Source: Zipacnadum sp036504235 (GTDB taxonomy: Bacteria; Armatimonadota; Zipacnadia; Zipacnadales; Zipacnadaceae). From it: DNA of 64,000 nt. Made by a program: the position numbers and the translations under genes. The DNA is taken from contig DASXVN010000027.1 of NCBI GenBank assembly GCA_036504235.1, positions 25,763-89,762 of the forward strand, written 5' to 3'. This document shows, in pieces, positions 33,701 to 42,817 of the stretch. The notes below the pieces were generated by a model, which saw nothing but the letters and a program-made list of their open reading frames with translations, made no database searches and was not told the DNA's origin. Positions within the stretch are counted from its first letter, which is position 1; every line of letters begins with the position of its first letter.

Positions 33701-35255
33701 GCCGGTGGGCCTGGGTGAGTGTGGCGGCGGCGTCGCCGTCGTGGGCCAGACGGCCGTCGTCGGGGCGATCGGGACCGCCTTCTCCGGCTTCGAGGGCGAC
33801 CCGCTCAAGACCGTGCTGGCGGCGACCTGGGACCCGCTTACTCGGGTGGTCAAGGGCTATCTGACGCGGCCGGCGTACAGTGACGATCCGGCCAACCCCC
33901 AGGTCCCGGCCGTCGTGGGGACGCCTAGTCCCTCCGGTAGCCAGGTGTACGTGGGCGTCACGGGGACCGGCGCCGGCGGCGACACGCCGGGCTGGGTCAG
34001 TTGCCTGACGCCGAGCCGCACGCTGGTCTGCGACGGCAACCGGCTGGTCGAGGTCACGGGGCAGGATCGCACCTGGACCCTGACCGGCTCGCAGTGCTGG
34101 GTCTACGGGCGCACCGCTCCCGAACCCAAGCTGGCCACGCCCTTCAACCGGCCGGCCAAGGCCGCGGTGCTGACCGAGAATAGCTTCCTGGTGGTGGACA
34201 CCGGCAACAACCGCGTTATCATCGTGGATCGCCAGGGCAATCAGATCTGGCCGCTGGATGAGGAAGGCAACGACTACTACTCCAGCCCCGCGCGCGCGGC
34301 GGGGGGCAACGCCAATCTGGCGCTCAGCCAGCCGGCGGACGCTTGGCGCTTCACCGACAGCGCCAATGTGGTGCACACCGTTATTGCCGACACCGGCCAC
34401 AACCGGGTGCTGGATGTAGTCACCACCTACGCGCTCGGTGTGCAAACGCATACCGTTACCGAAGTCACTCCTGAATTCGTGCGCCCGCCCTGGGACCCCA
34501 CGCATAGCCTCAAGCTGCGTTACGTGCGGGCTCAGCCGATTTTCGATCCGGCGAATAACAACCTGATCGGGTACCTGTGCGCAGCCTCCAATGTGGACCG
34601 CGTGGTCGTGGTGGAGGCGGGGACGAAAGCCGTGGACCCGGACCCGACCACCACCCCGGTGGGCGGCACCCGGCCCTGGTCCGACTGGAGCGGCCTGTAC
34701 GATCTGGCCGCCGGGCCGCGCTTCCCGAACTTGCGCCACCTGGAGTACTTCCGCTTCGGCGACAATACCTACGTGGCCGTGGTGGCCGGCGGGATTCTGC
34801 CTCCGGGGGCCAACCGGCCGGGAGCGGCGGGAGCCGTGGACCTCGACGGAGTGTGGGTCTGGCAGATGGACGCGGCTGGACCGGTGCCCGGCGGGGGCCC
34901 CTTCGGCTCGGTCTGGTCGTATACGGCCACTGACTATGCCACGAAAACCGGCGCCTTCGGCACTGTTGCCACCGCGGCGGGCGTGTACGGCAAGCGCTTC
35001 TACCCGGTGTGCGCCAAGTTGCTTTACCCCGGACCGGTGTTCGGGGGGCGCGTGCTGATTACCAACTATACCGGCGTCGTGGAGAATCTGGCGCGGGAGA
35101 ACGTCGGCTCCACGGGCAGCGGTCTGTACGGGGAACTGTTCGAGGTGAGCGGAGACGCCGCCAAGGGTCTCCGGGACTCGCGGATCATCCCCGATCCTCT
35201 GGGTGAGGACTGGAACGATCCGCTGAACCAGCCGACCTACGCGGAGAGATACTAG
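30705..35255 (+). CDS. Giant secreted protein with beta-propeller-like repeats; possible PilY1 analogue
   Basis: The protein is 1516 aa. ATG 30705 has GGAGG 8 bases upstream; the frame extends to 30648 without need. A signal peptide (MRSVRSALILATLALATIALA) is followed by a domain that contains DQLEQFDLIYLAPMSPLVV and looks like a DUF4159/ThuA-like glutamine-amidotransferase fold. From about residue 345 there are PQQ-like/propeller strands (PIWGSPIVHNGYVYALSAAG; VVAISSPVVYKDWVFALITE), and near the end NHL-like units (SFLVVDTGNNRVIIVD; TVIADTGHNRVLDVV). PilY1 is also a large propeller protein encoded next to pilX, so an analogous tip or retraction-control role is inferred. Confidence 0.75.
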   Translation: MRSVRSALILATLALATIALAPGTGRAGQVAFEFNNVPRTIRACQLVLPADARSAQPYVLPLLNRSEYKPAGWTFVNPLAPPQVNADMWGRWGAAYWTGRGVAAIGAGLGAAVPPEWPQYWEVVLNDDSADQLEQFDLIYLAPMSPLVVTTEAQRRALLRAVENGATLWIDYQGAGMNNFPVPRNRLGVRPFTFSAGTGALSADFGHPLLNSPWRLTNDEVAWLGNGVAGGMQVTFAVSNTVPFAPVVSHGTAITVAVGRYGDGAVVITSEAVGAMVEDWYDNLAPWMVPPLAAEPTWAERANLKLAFNIAGVARAGGQPGGGPSQRSVSLTSVRAPLDLAWQFPRPGGDASLPSVPGPIWGSPIVHNGYVYALSAAGVRNHTPALWRIQPQPGTRNGYTLSWAQAATGGFTPRATSPAIAELPIGGVNATAVVLASYVDPSAGTGKIEARLAATGALVWNYDVPPFRGSSRVVAISSPVVYKDWVFALITEDDGGVAYGRVLALDAATGTTSWLYPDESRGEAEQLLPPIHRLSWALDPARAELPPDGDVRPAVVTSLRTPQGTPVEAALVFSTGGVCVAGAGATINTVGGTAEYAVVPTPLNASGGAWLNAEYYRVLLANPAATLLTSPAIRNDGGGAGSPTLGLDTAPFPFGVYQYANFSNVNDVLVHLATLSTGSATDYLNPLRLQLGVLLGIKDDTVATPVTYFLPGPVAWRRTLTAGHTAEAGGRAIATGIDGVTVTESESGKQRFDWRPRAELPPGWSSGNTQAAPAAEADTAYVATTVNPVGGVLKTVLHGLRTQADLTVHLGPNVADGVTMVPGGAVTVTALDGTALPSVDVDYATRTLRFAINNTADGFHADIAGKAILVDWTGSDGAHAAELHVVPRVSRWEYAPNFVRLQRYPVVYNSAASLVLRTTDGTTITGAVAGEPTQTLGANTVLPNGWVDLTDAVITDAAGATHPVAGHEIFASYTGWSDPDNRLVAVSTGGDYPPERQQVPVGLGECGGGVAVVGQTAVVGAIGTAFSGFEGDPLKTVLAATWDPLTRVVKGYLTRPAYSDDPANPQVPAVVGTPSPSGSQVYVGVTGTGAGGDTPGWVSCLTPSRTLVCDGNRLVEVTGQDRTWTLTGSQCWVYGRTAPEPKLATPFNRPAKAAVLTENSFLVVDTGNNRVIIVDRQGNQIWPLDEEGNDYYSSPARAAGGNANLALSQPADAWRFTDSANVVHTVIADTGHNRVLDVVTTYALGVQTHTVTEVTPEFVRPPWDPTHSLKLRYVRAQPIFDPANNNLIGYLCAASNVDRVVVVEAGTKAVDPDPTTTPVGGTRPWSDWSGLYDLAAGPRFPNLRHLEYFRFGDNTYVAVVAGGILPPGANRPGAAGAVDLDGVWVWQMDAAGPVPGGGPFGSVWSYTATDYATKTGAFGTVATAAGVYGKRFYPVCAKLLYPGPVFGGRVLITNYTGVVENLARENVGSTGSGLYGELFEVSGDAAKGLRDSRIIPDPLGEDWNDPLNQPTYAERY

Positions 35256-35334
35256 GCGGCGCGGGTGGACGGTATACCGGCTCGCCCACGCCCGAGAACC
35301 GCGGCCCTGTGAGGGTCCGGGGAGTGGAAGTAAT

Positions 35335-38300
35335 ATGAGCAGAATTCTTTATCTCATCATCGGTCTCAGTCTACTGCTGGCGGTGGCGGTCGGGCCCGCG
35401 GTCCAGGCCCAAACCGGGCCGGCGGTGGATATCCGCGCCTACTTGGTGAACTTGCCCTGGGCGGCTACGCCCACGCTGGCCGACATCACCTGGCAGCAGA
35501 GCAACATCCGCAAGCAGTATGTCTGCCCGGCCTGCGGGTATTCCAGCGCCACGGCCGGCGCTTGCCCCAACGTCTGGGGCCTGCACGGCGCGGGCGTCGC
35601 CCTGCTGAACCTGGGTAGCCGCCGCGACCGGGTTATCAACTCGCTGCCGTGGGGCACGAATACGCAGAGCGACCTGATCGACTACGACTACGGCGCGGGG
35701 GCGCCGGTGTACAACTGTGTGGTGGGGCAGCCCTTCCATCCGACCACCACGGACGTCGCCAACAATCCGGTCGTTCCGTACGGGGCCGTGGGCAGCCAGG
35801 TCTACGTGCGCGTCGGGATCAAGCTGCCGCTGGACGTCGACGGCGACGGCACCGACGATATCCCGACTGGCGCCGGCTTCCGGCTGATCTACCTGCCGCC
35901 GGGCGAACCGGTACCGACCGACCAGATTTCGGCGGAGACGCAGAAGATGAGCCAGGAGGTAACGCCGGTGGGCGACCTCCTCGATTTCAGCGCCGTCGCA
36001 GCTAACATCTATGCGCTGCCCACCGACGCGCACGGCGTGGGCCGCATCTACCTCGAGTGGCAGCCGGTGGCGGGGGGGCCGGGGCCGTGGTACTACAACA
36101 CGCTGCCCTCCGGCGCCACCCTCACCCCGCAGCAGATACCGCAGGCCGCCTACTACTGCAGCCGGTTGATGGTCCCCCGGACCGAGGAAACCTGGCGACT
36201 GGGGAACACGGAGATGGGCGGGTCCTACCTCACCCCGGCAATCGGCTCGTACCTGGCGCGACTGCTGGTAGCCCCGCTGGTCGGCGGCGCGCGCGACGAT
36301 CTGTACATGCCCGGTGCGACGACCACTCGGCGCAATTTTGCCCTGCTGAACCGGGCGACGATTACCACGAGTATTGTGGAGCGGCTGGATGTGGCGCCGC
36401 TGGAGCCGCTCATGGCCGGAATCGGCTTGCGCGCGGCGGGCCGCTCGACGGTGCGTCCCAGCTTGCCGGACGGGGCGCTGCTGGCGGGGCCGCTGGGCAA
36501 CCCTAATGGGTGCGTCGCCGCCGGCGCGGTGGACAGCTCCCACTGGGTGCAGGTGCGGATTCCCAGCTACCAGCCGGCTTCCGAGTTGGGCGACACGCTG
36601 GCCCACAATGCGGGCGGCAACTGGGGCTATCGCGGGCTGGCCGTGGTCTATGCGGCCACCCCCGCCGATGCGGCCTATCCCAGTGGGCGCTGGGCTCTGG
36701 CCGCGGCACTCAGTCCCGGGGTGAGCGCGACCGCCGACAATCTCGCTATTCCGGAGTTTGCTCCCTTTGATGTACAGGTTTCGGTGGACCGGCAGGCCCT
36801 GCTGCTGGCGGGCGGCGGAGCGGCGGAGCCCGGCCGCGTGGCGCCGGGCGTCAACCCGAACGGCCCGGACACCACGGTGCCGGCCGTGCCGGGGTGGCCG
36901 GCACGGTTCGCCTACCCCTCCAATATCGCGCTGAACGGCCCCTTCGTGGTCACCAACTCCGGTAACGTGCTGGTCGCGCCGACGCTGCTGACGCCCAACC
37001 AGACGCTGGCGGAACCAGTCGGGGTGAGCAGCAAGTATCGCTCGCCGGGCGGCCTGCTGGCCGCTGGGCCGGTCACGCTGCCGTCGGCGGCGTATTCGAG
37101 TCTGGGCGGAAACCTGAGCCCGGCCCTGAGTGGCGCGGCCGCGGGCGAGCCGGAAGCCCGCGTCGCCGGCGCCGGGAACTCCAACGCGCCGATCCCCCTG
37201 GGGCAAGCGCTGGGCAACTACTCCGGCGGCGTGGTCTATTTCCTGGACATCGGCGGAACCCCCGGACAGTTGGACTTTGTGGATGGGCTGACCGGCGCGG
37301 TGACCAACACGGGCGCGCGCAGCTTCGATCCGCGGCGCGATGAGCCGCTGGAGCCGGTGCTGAGCGTTCCGACCAGCCTGCGCGTGACGGAGACGCGCCT
37401 GCCTTACAACGACTTCTACTCGGCCGACACTGAGCCGGTCCTGCGCTTTGATTACGCCGGCGGCGTGCCCAGCAGCCTGCAGGTTATGTGGGTGAGCAAC
37501 CGCAAGTCCGTGGCGACCGGGGCGGCCAACGCTGATGCCGGGACCAGCCCGGCGGACGCGGCGCTGAGCACCTATCCGGGCAATATTCTCTTTGGCAACG
37601 CGACGCTGGCCACCAACGGCAACTACCGCAATTATGGGTGGGACACCATGGCCCAGGCGCTGACTGCCACGACGGTGGCCGCCAATCCCGGCAGCGTCAA
37701 CGGGAGTCCCGAGACGCTCAACATCGGGAGCACCCCCTGGGCGCTGTGGCACCAGAGCCTGCGCCAGGGCGCCGGTTTCCGTTCCACCTTGCAGTATCAG
37801 CAGGGCTCCGGGACCGGTTGGTCGGGCGCCCCGAACTTCATCTACGCCACCGGTTTGCCCAAGCAGGGGATTCGGGCCTTCTCGGCCGCGGCCGGTACGT
37901 GGCTGTTCTGGACGGAGGGGGAGAACGGACGCCAAGAGCTGCACTACCGCTGGAACTTCACCGGCACGGCCGACAACAACGAGGGCCCGGTGCCGATCAG
38001 CAACGCCGTCTCGCCGCAGTTCGCGAACGACGTAATTAACGATTTCGCCAGCGGCGGCGCGATCCGCAAGCCCGCGGCCAGCCCCTTCGTGTACGTCAAA
38101 GACCCCGCGCCCTTCCTGTGGAGCAACGGGACCGCCGCGGACCAGGTACATGTGGTCTTCTCCGGATTCACCACCCGGCAGCACAATGAGGACCTCTGCT
38201 GGGCCGCCTTTGACATGGCCGGCATGAACGACCCCAAGCTCAACTACGGCAAGCTGACCTTCCCGCGCGTCGTCGGCAATCCCGTGCTGCCGGACACCGG

Positions 38301-39465
38301 CGCCGGGGTGCGGGCGGGCGAGCAGCTCACTGCCGATGGCCTGCGCCAGACCTTCAACTCCCGGCACCTGGACTGGCTAGTCAGCAACAGCTTCGAGACC
38401 ACCAATTTGGGTGGCCGGGACGGCCGGGATCCGCGCTTTTACGTGGCGATTGTCCGCGGGGCGACCGAGAACCTGTACTCCGTGGACTGGGATCCGGCGC
38501 GGGCGCGGTACATCCGGGCCCGGGGCGTCTACCAGGTCACGCCGATTCTCGCTCCGGTGGGCGGCGCGCCCACGCTGGCCACGCTGGGTATCCCCAACAA
38601 CGGCGGGGTGCTGATTAACCCGCTGGCGGGCGGCAACCCCGTGATCATGGAGATCGAGCCGGCCAGCGGCACCGTCACCTTCAGCAGCCCCCTGTTCAAC
38701 GCGAGCAACCCGAGCGACACCGGCGCGATCTGCAACCGGGGGATCGCCGGGCTGGCCGGGCTCACCAACGTGGTGCTGCTCGCGGACTATACGCCCTTCA
38801 TCTTCCGGGTCACCGAGTCGGAGGCTTCCGACGACAGCCCCAATGTCTTCGCGGAGGCCGACTCGGCGGACCGGCAGCAACTGCGGCTGGTCTTCTTCTG
38901 GCGCCGCAGCTACACGCAGAAGGATACGCCGCACTTCGGGCGCACCGACTTCATGTACAAGACCTGGACGCTGGGGACGCAGGTCGCCTTCCCGCCGATC
39001 TCCGGCGCTTCGGTGACCGGCGCCGCCGGCAACTTTTCGGTGAACCAGAACGCGGGTATCGTGACCCTGGGCGGAAACGCGGCGACCACGGGTGTCTTCT
39101 GGCTGCAATCCCCCTACGAGGGGGCCGCGGTCGAGGTGCGATACTCGGGGGCGGACGGCGCGAATCATACCGAGATTCATCGCGTGATGGGCTGGAGTCA
39201 GGAGCAGCCGGTGCCCGTGGATACAGTGCAGAATGAGGGGCCGCTGCGGGTGGCCGCCGAGCCTGTCCCGCTCCTGGGCGGGGCGATGACCTCCTGGCGC
39301 TATTGGCTGATCTGGAGCAGCCCGCGGCCGGTGTACGACCTGCGCGCGGCGGGCAACAACGGCGCGGTTATCCACCAGTCCAGTGACGTCTTCCTGGGCG
39401 CGGTGGTGCCGCCGTATGGCACCGGTCTGCGCGAGCAGGAAGCGGAATGGCAGAACGTTCAGTGA
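35335..39465 (+). CDS. Giant secreted protein of unknown family with a CxxC zinc-knuckle-like start
   Basis: The protein is 1376 aa. ATG 35335 has GGAAG upstream. A signal peptide (MSRILYLIIGLSLLLAVAV) is followed after about 45 residues by VCPACGYSSATAGACP, a CxxC...C pattern resembling a rubredoxin-type or zinc-ribbon knuckle, unusual in an exported protein. The rest is low in charge and rich in Ala/Gly/Thr/Asn with beta character, without any motif I recognise. It is the last gene before pilM and lies 79 bp after the other giant gene. It may be a surface or pilus-associated adhesin; this is inference from position. Confidence 0.7.
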   Translation: MSRILYLIIGLSLLLAVAVGPAVQAQTGPAVDIRAYLVNLPWAATPTLADITWQQSNIRKQYVCPACGYSSATAGACPNVWGLHGAGVALLNLGSRRDRVINSLPWGTNTQSDLIDYDYGAGAPVYNCVVGQPFHPTTTDVANNPVVPYGAVGSQVYVRVGIKLPLDVDGDGTDDIPTGAGFRLIYLPPGEPVPTDQISAETQKMSQEVTPVGDLLDFSAVAANIYALPTDAHGVGRIYLEWQPVAGGPGPWYYNTLPSGATLTPQQIPQAAYYCSRLMVPRTEETWRLGNTEMGGSYLTPAIGSYLARLLVAPLVGGARDDLYMPGATTTRRNFALLNRATITTSIVERLDVAPLEPLMAGIGLRAAGRSTVRPSLPDGALLAGPLGNPNGCVAAGAVDSSHWVQVRIPSYQPASELGDTLAHNAGGNWGYRGLAVVYAATPADAAYPSGRWALAAALSPGVSATADNLAIPEFAPFDVQVSVDRQALLLAGGGAAEPGRVAPGVNPNGPDTTVPAVPGWPARFAYPSNIALNGPFVVTNSGNVLVAPTLLTPNQTLAEPVGVSSKYRSPGGLLAAGPVTLPSAAYSSLGGNLSPALSGAAAGEPEARVAGAGNSNAPIPLGQALGNYSGGVVYFLDIGGTPGQLDFVDGLTGAVTNTGARSFDPRRDEPLEPVLSVPTSLRVTETRLPYNDFYSADTEPVLRFDYAGGVPSSLQVMWVSNRKSVATGAANADAGTSPADAALSTYPGNILFGNATLATNGNYRNYGWDTMAQALTATTVAANPGSVNGSPETLNIGSTPWALWHQSLRQGAGFRSTLQYQQGSGTGWSGAPNFIYATGLPKQGIRAFSAAAGTWLFWTEGENGRQELHYRWNFTGTADNNEGPVPISNAVSPQFANDVINDFASGGAIRKPAASPFVYVKDPAPFLWSNGTAADQVHVVFSGFTTRQHNEDLCWAAFDMAGMNDPKLNYGKLTFPRVVGNPVLPDTGAGVRAGEQLTADGLRQTFNSRHLDWLVSNSFETTNLGGRDGRDPRFYVAIVRGATENLYSVDWDPARARYIRARGVYQVTPILAPVGGAPTLATLGIPNNGGVLINPLAGGNPVIMEIEPASGTVTFSSPLFNASNPSDTGAICNRGIAGLAGLTNVVLLADYTPFIFRVTESEASDDSPNVFAEADSADRQQLRLVFFWRRSYTQKDTPHFGRTDFMYKTWTLGTQVAFPPISGASVTGAAGNFSVNQNAGIVTLGGNAATTGVFWLQSPYEGAAVEVRYSGADGANHTEIHRVMGWSQEQPVPVDTVQNEGPLRVAAEPVPLLGGAMTSWRYWLIWSSPRPVYDLRAAGNNGAVIHQSSDVFLGAVVPPYGTGLREQEAEWQNVQ

Positions 39466-39468
39466 CCA

Positions 39469-39494
39469 CTCGGGCGGGGCTAATTCCGCCCGAG
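39469..39494 (+). terminator. Hairpin after the giant-protein genes
   Basis: CTCGGGCGG / CCGCCCGAG is a perfect 9-bp stem with an 8-nt loop just after the stop codon, followed by CGATCATTC. There is no T tract, so it is a terminator only if Rho or an RNA-processing function helps. Confidence 0.5.
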
Positions 39495-39583
39495 CGATCA
39501 TTCATCAGCAGGCCTGTGAGGTAATCCCCGATAGAGGCTCTTTCTCGAGCCCATAATTGGTCAGTTCAGCGGCCTAGTTGAGC

Positions 39584-39612
39584 TTGACAATAGCTGTGTG
39601 AAGTAGTAGACT
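39584..39612 (+). promoter_or_regulatory. Sigma70-type promoter for pilM and the downstream pil genes
   Basis: TTGACA (39584-39589), a 17-bp spacer and TAGACT (39607-39612), 58 bp upstream of the pilM ATG. The 200-bp gap also holds the hairpin described separately. Confidence 0.75.
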
Positions 39613-39670
39613 CGTTGGCACCGAAAAGTGCTACCAATTGTCGCCGCCTACACCGTAGGAGGAGCCGCTG

Positions 39671-40978
39671 ATGGCTAAGGGCGCCACTCACGTCCTGGGC
39701 CTGGATATCGGGAATGACTCTATCAAGGTAGTGGAGCTGTCCTTGACACGTACCGGTGTCAAACTAGCTTCCGCGCCTGCTGTCGTGCCGACTCCAGCCG
39801 GAGCTGTTTCCGGAGGAGTCGTCGTCGACCCGGCGGCCTTGGCTGAGGCCCTGCGCGAGGTCCTTTCCCAGAATCACATGACCACCCGCAAGGTGATCCT
39901 CTCTGTCGGCGGGGATACCTCCGTGGTGGCTCGCGTCATCAGCATGCCCCGCATGACCGGCAAGGAACTCGACGAAGCGATGCAGTGGGAACTGGATCGC
40001 CAGACGCCGTTCCCCACTGATCAGGTCATCTTCGATTTTGCCCCTCTGCCCACCCCGGAGAATGCGCCGGCCACCGAGAACATGGAAGTCTTCCTCGCCG
40101 TCGGCCAGGAAGACATGATCAGCGAGCACCTCAACGCGGTCCAGGGGGCCAAGCTGACCCCGCTGCATGTAGATGTGGAGCCGCTGGCGCTCGGTCGCGC
40201 GCTGGTATCCCTGCCCGATGCCGAGATGCTGGAGAACTCGGTCGTGGTTATCGACTGCGGCGCGAGCTTCACCGGCATATATATTTTTCGCAAGGGTTGG
40301 CCCGCCTTCTTGCGCACCATCCCCACTGCCGGCGACAGCCTCACCGACGCCGTGCGTGAGGGTATGGAGACCGACCGCGAGCGCGCCGAATGGGCCAAAC
40401 GCCAATTCGCCGACGTCTCGCAGATGATCTACGAGGGCCCGGCCGAAATGGCCGAGGAGTCCGACGAAGGCGCTTCGGGGATGTTTGACTCCATGTATGA
40501 GGAGTCGTCCGCCGGCGGCCATGAGGTCGCGGCGCCGCCTCCGGACAGCCTCGAGACGATTCCCGCCACCGAAATGGAAATGGAAGCGCCGCCGCCGCCG
40601 CCCGTCGCGGCTGCGCCTGCCGCCGCCGCGGCTCCGGCCGAGGAATTGCCGGCGGCTCTCCGCCAAGCCCGGGACGCGGTCAGCGAAGCGATTTCCCAGC
40701 GCATTTTCGATCTGGTCACCGAAATCGGTCGCTCCCTGGACTTCTACCGGCGGCAGCACCGCGAGGAGAAACTGTCGCAGATAGTTTTGTGCGGAGGCAG
40801 CGCCCATCTCAAGGGCCTCGCCGCGCTCATCGGAGGCGAGACGGGGATTCCGACCCGGCTGGCCAACCCCTTTGAGCACCTCGACACCGAGGGTGTAGCC
40901 ACCCCCGAGTACCTGCAGGACCTGGGGCCGAATCTGGCCGTAGCTGTCGGCCTGGCCCTACGCGACATGTTGGAGTGA
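39671..40978 (+). CDS. pilM: Type IV pilus assembly protein PilM
   Basis: The protein is 435 aa, an actin-like cytoplasmic protein that binds the PilN cytoplasmic tail. ATG 39671 has AGGAG upstream. The ATP-binding phosphate-1 motif is GLDIGNDSIKVVELS, connect and phosphate-2 VVVIDCGASFTGIYIF (about 190-205), adenosine region LCGGSAHLKG (about 375). Ribbon VILSVGGDTSVVARVISMP and QWELDRQTPFP are standard PilM features. Unusual is an insertion of about 90 residues near 240-330, acidic and Pro/Ala-rich. It starts the pilMNOPQ series. Confidence 0.93.
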   Translation: MAKGATHVLGLDIGNDSIKVVELSLTRTGVKLASAPAVVPTPAGAVSGGVVVDPAALAEALREVLSQNHMTTRKVILSVGGDTSVVARVISMPRMTGKELDEAMQWELDRQTPFPTDQVIFDFAPLPTPENAPATENMEVFLAVGQEDMISEHLNAVQGAKLTPLHVDVEPLALGRALVSLPDAEMLENSVVVIDCGASFTGIYIFRKGWPAFLRTIPTAGDSLTDAVREGMETDRERAEWAKRQFADVSQMIYEGPAEMAEESDEGASGMFDSMYEESSAGGHEVAAPPPDSLETIPATEMEMEAPPPPPVAAAPAAAAAPAEELPAALRQARDAVSEAISQRIFDLVTEIGRSLDFYRRQHREEKLSQIVLCGGSAHLKGLAALIGGETGIPTRLANPFEHLDTEGVATPEYLQDLGPNLAVAVGLALRDMLE

Positions 40979-41019
40979 CGACTTACTAGACCCACAGCGC
41001 CCTGAGGGAGACGCGGCTC

Positions 41020-42000
41020 GTGCTGAAGATTGATCTGCTCCCCAAACATTTTGCGATCGCCCGCGCGAACAAGAAGCTCGTGGTGTTGTTCGTGGTGGCC
41101 CTGTTATTGGTCAGCGGCATCTGGTTCATGCAGGCCAATAACATCACTAAGCGGACTGAATTGGTGAAGGCCAACAGTCTGGCTCTGGCCAACGACATCG
41201 CGCTGGTGGACAAGCTCACCGCCGACACGACCGCCAAAGAGGGGGAGCTGGCCCCGCTCAAGAGCCGGCTGGACTTCTCTCGCAACGCGGACAAGACCGG
41301 GCGCTCCTTCTGGACGGCCTTCCACGCGATCAACGACTACGTGTGGGAAGAGGCGCAAGTCACCAGCTTTAGCATCACCCCGCCGGGCAATGTCGCCTTC
41401 ACTGTCAAGGTGAAGGGGACCGCCGGAGCCGGCCGCTTCCTGATGAACATTCTGCGCTGTCCGGCGCTGACTGCGATCACTATGTCCGGCCTGCCTGCAG
41501 GAATGAGCGTTGCCGGCGCGACAGGTGCCGCCGGTGCTCCGGGTGCGATGCCAGGAGGGGCGCCGGGGATGATGCCAGGCGCGCCGCCGGCCCCGGGAGG
41601 CGCTCCGGGCGGTCCACCGATGCCACCCATGGCCGGCCCCCCCGGGATGCCGGGCGGACCGGGGTCCCCGGGTATGCCAGGCATGCCGGGCGCGGCGATG
41701 GCTCCGGGCGCCAAACCGGGCAGTCCCGATGAAGTCATTACCCTGAACGTGACCGGAACCCTGACGGCTGAGTACATGATTACCATTCCCGAGCCGGAGG
41801 GAGCCGCGCCGGCCGCGGGAGCTGCTGGCCCCGGTGGCCCCGGCGGACCGGGTGGGCCTGGCGGCCCCGGCGGACCGGGTGGAGCCGCGGGTGCACCACC
41901 TGCAGGCGGAGCCAAAGCGGACTCGGGCGGCGACAGCGGCGGCGACACGGGGGGCACCAGCAAGCTCGGCAAGAAGAACGCTGCCAGTGGTGGCGAGTAG
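41020..42000 (+). CDS. pilN: PilN-like pilus alignment protein with collagen-like tail
   Basis: The protein is 326 aa. GTG 41020 with GGGAG upstream. It begins LKIDLLPKHFAIARANKK, the PilN N-terminal motif that docks on PilM, followed by a single membrane helix (LVVLFVVALLLVSGIWFM) and a ferredoxin-like periplasmic core to about residue 160. Typical PilN proteins are 180-220 aa. The extra 165 residues are Gly/Pro/Met-rich (GAPGAMPGGAPGMMPGAPPA and a GPGGPG tract at about 270-290), separated by a short beta stretch. It lies in the position of pilN between pilM and pilO. Confidence 0.88.
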   Translation: MLKIDLLPKHFAIARANKKLVVLFVVALLLVSGIWFMQANNITKRTELVKANSLALANDIALVDKLTADTTAKEGELAPLKSRLDFSRNADKTGRSFWTAFHAINDYVWEEAQVTSFSITPPGNVAFTVKVKGTAGAGRFLMNILRCPALTAITMSGLPAGMSVAGATGAAGAPGAMPGGAPGMMPGAPPAPGGAPGGPPMPPMAGPPGMPGGPGSPGMPGMPGAAMAPGAKPGSPDEVITLNVTGTLTAEYMITIPEPEGAAPAAGAAGPGGPGGPGGPGGPGGPGGAAGAPPAGGAKADSGGDSGGDTGGTSKLGKKNAASGGE

Positions 42001-42058
42001 CGCCGCAGGCCGTGCTCAGGGGAACTCAGTCTGACTTCGATTGTCCAAGGTACTGGAA

Positions 42059-42817
42059 ATGCGTAAGATACCGCCATACGTGACGATCATAATTGGAGTA
42101 GTGCTTATTCTGGGGGTTAGCGCTGCCTTCTTCTTCCTGATGGTCAAGCCGAAATCGGAGGAACTGAAGAAAGCAGAGGACCAGTACGCGACGGACAAGA
42201 CCAAGGCTGATACCCTGCCGGCAACCCAGGCCAAGTACAACGAGGCTCTAGCGGCGTGGATGTTTGCTCAGGCGGATCTTGAGCAGCTCATGGGCGCTCG
42301 GAGCACGCCGATATCGTTCTACGCCCCGATTCCGGCCATGATCGCCCTGTGGCAGGAGTACCGGGTGACTTTGCCGCAGGCCATCGAGCGGTTCGTCAAG
42401 TCGACGGGAGTCGAGATCGTTTCGGGGGCCTCAATTCCGGCGCCACCCAGCACTCCGCCGGCGCCGCCGGCGAGCGGCTACATGGCCGAGCCGGAGGGGG
42501 GCGTCACTCTGACTGTAAAGGGGACCCTCCAGCAGATCGAGCGCCTGTACCGTTCCATTGGCCGGTTTGACCGAGTCATGACTATCGGCGGCCTCAGCCT
42601 CACCGGTGAGGGTACCGTGTTGACGGCTTCGATTCCGATGAAGTTCTACCTGCTCGTGGAGGTGCCGCCGGGAGCCGCTGCCGCGGCCGCCCCCGCTGCA
42701 GGCCCGGCCCCGCCTGGCCCGCCGGGTCCTAGTGCGACCGCGCCGAAGGCCAGCGGTGGCGGGGAAGAGACGCCCAGCGCCAAACCGAGCAAGAAAGGCG
42801 CGGACTCTGGTGAATAA
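42059..42817 (+). CDS. pilO: PilO-like pilus alignment protein
   Basis: The protein is 252 aa. ATG 42059 with AAGG upstream; an in-frame TTG at 42041 has no RBS. Topology matches PilO: short basic N-terminus (MRKIPPYV), a membrane helix (TIIIGVVLILGVSAAFFFLM), a coiled-coil (KSEELKKAEDQYATDKTKAD) and a ferredoxin-like domain (VTLTVKGTLQQIERLYRSI). The final 40 residues are Pro/Gly/Ala-rich and end KPSKKGADSGE. It probably pairs with PilN in the inner-membrane alignment complex. The next gene overlaps its stop by 8 bp. Confidence 0.85.
   Translation: MRKIPPYVTIIIGVVLILGVSAAFFFLMVKPKSEELKKAEDQYATDKTKADTLPATQAKYNEALAAWMFAQADLEQLMGARSTPISFYAPIPAMIALWQEYRVTLPQAIERFVKSTGVEIVSGASIPAPPSTPPAPPASGYMAEPEGGVTLTVKGTLQQIERLYRSIGRFDRVMTIGGLSLTGEGTVLTASIPMKFYLLVEVPPGAAAAAAPAAGPAPPGPPGPSATAPKASGGGEETPSAKPSKKGADSGE

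Noticed and set aside
30726..34739. A 1337-aa minus-strand open frame opposite the giant propeller gene
   Set aside because: Antisense shadow: Arg/Gly/His-rich translation without any domain, opposite a gene with a signal peptide and repeats.
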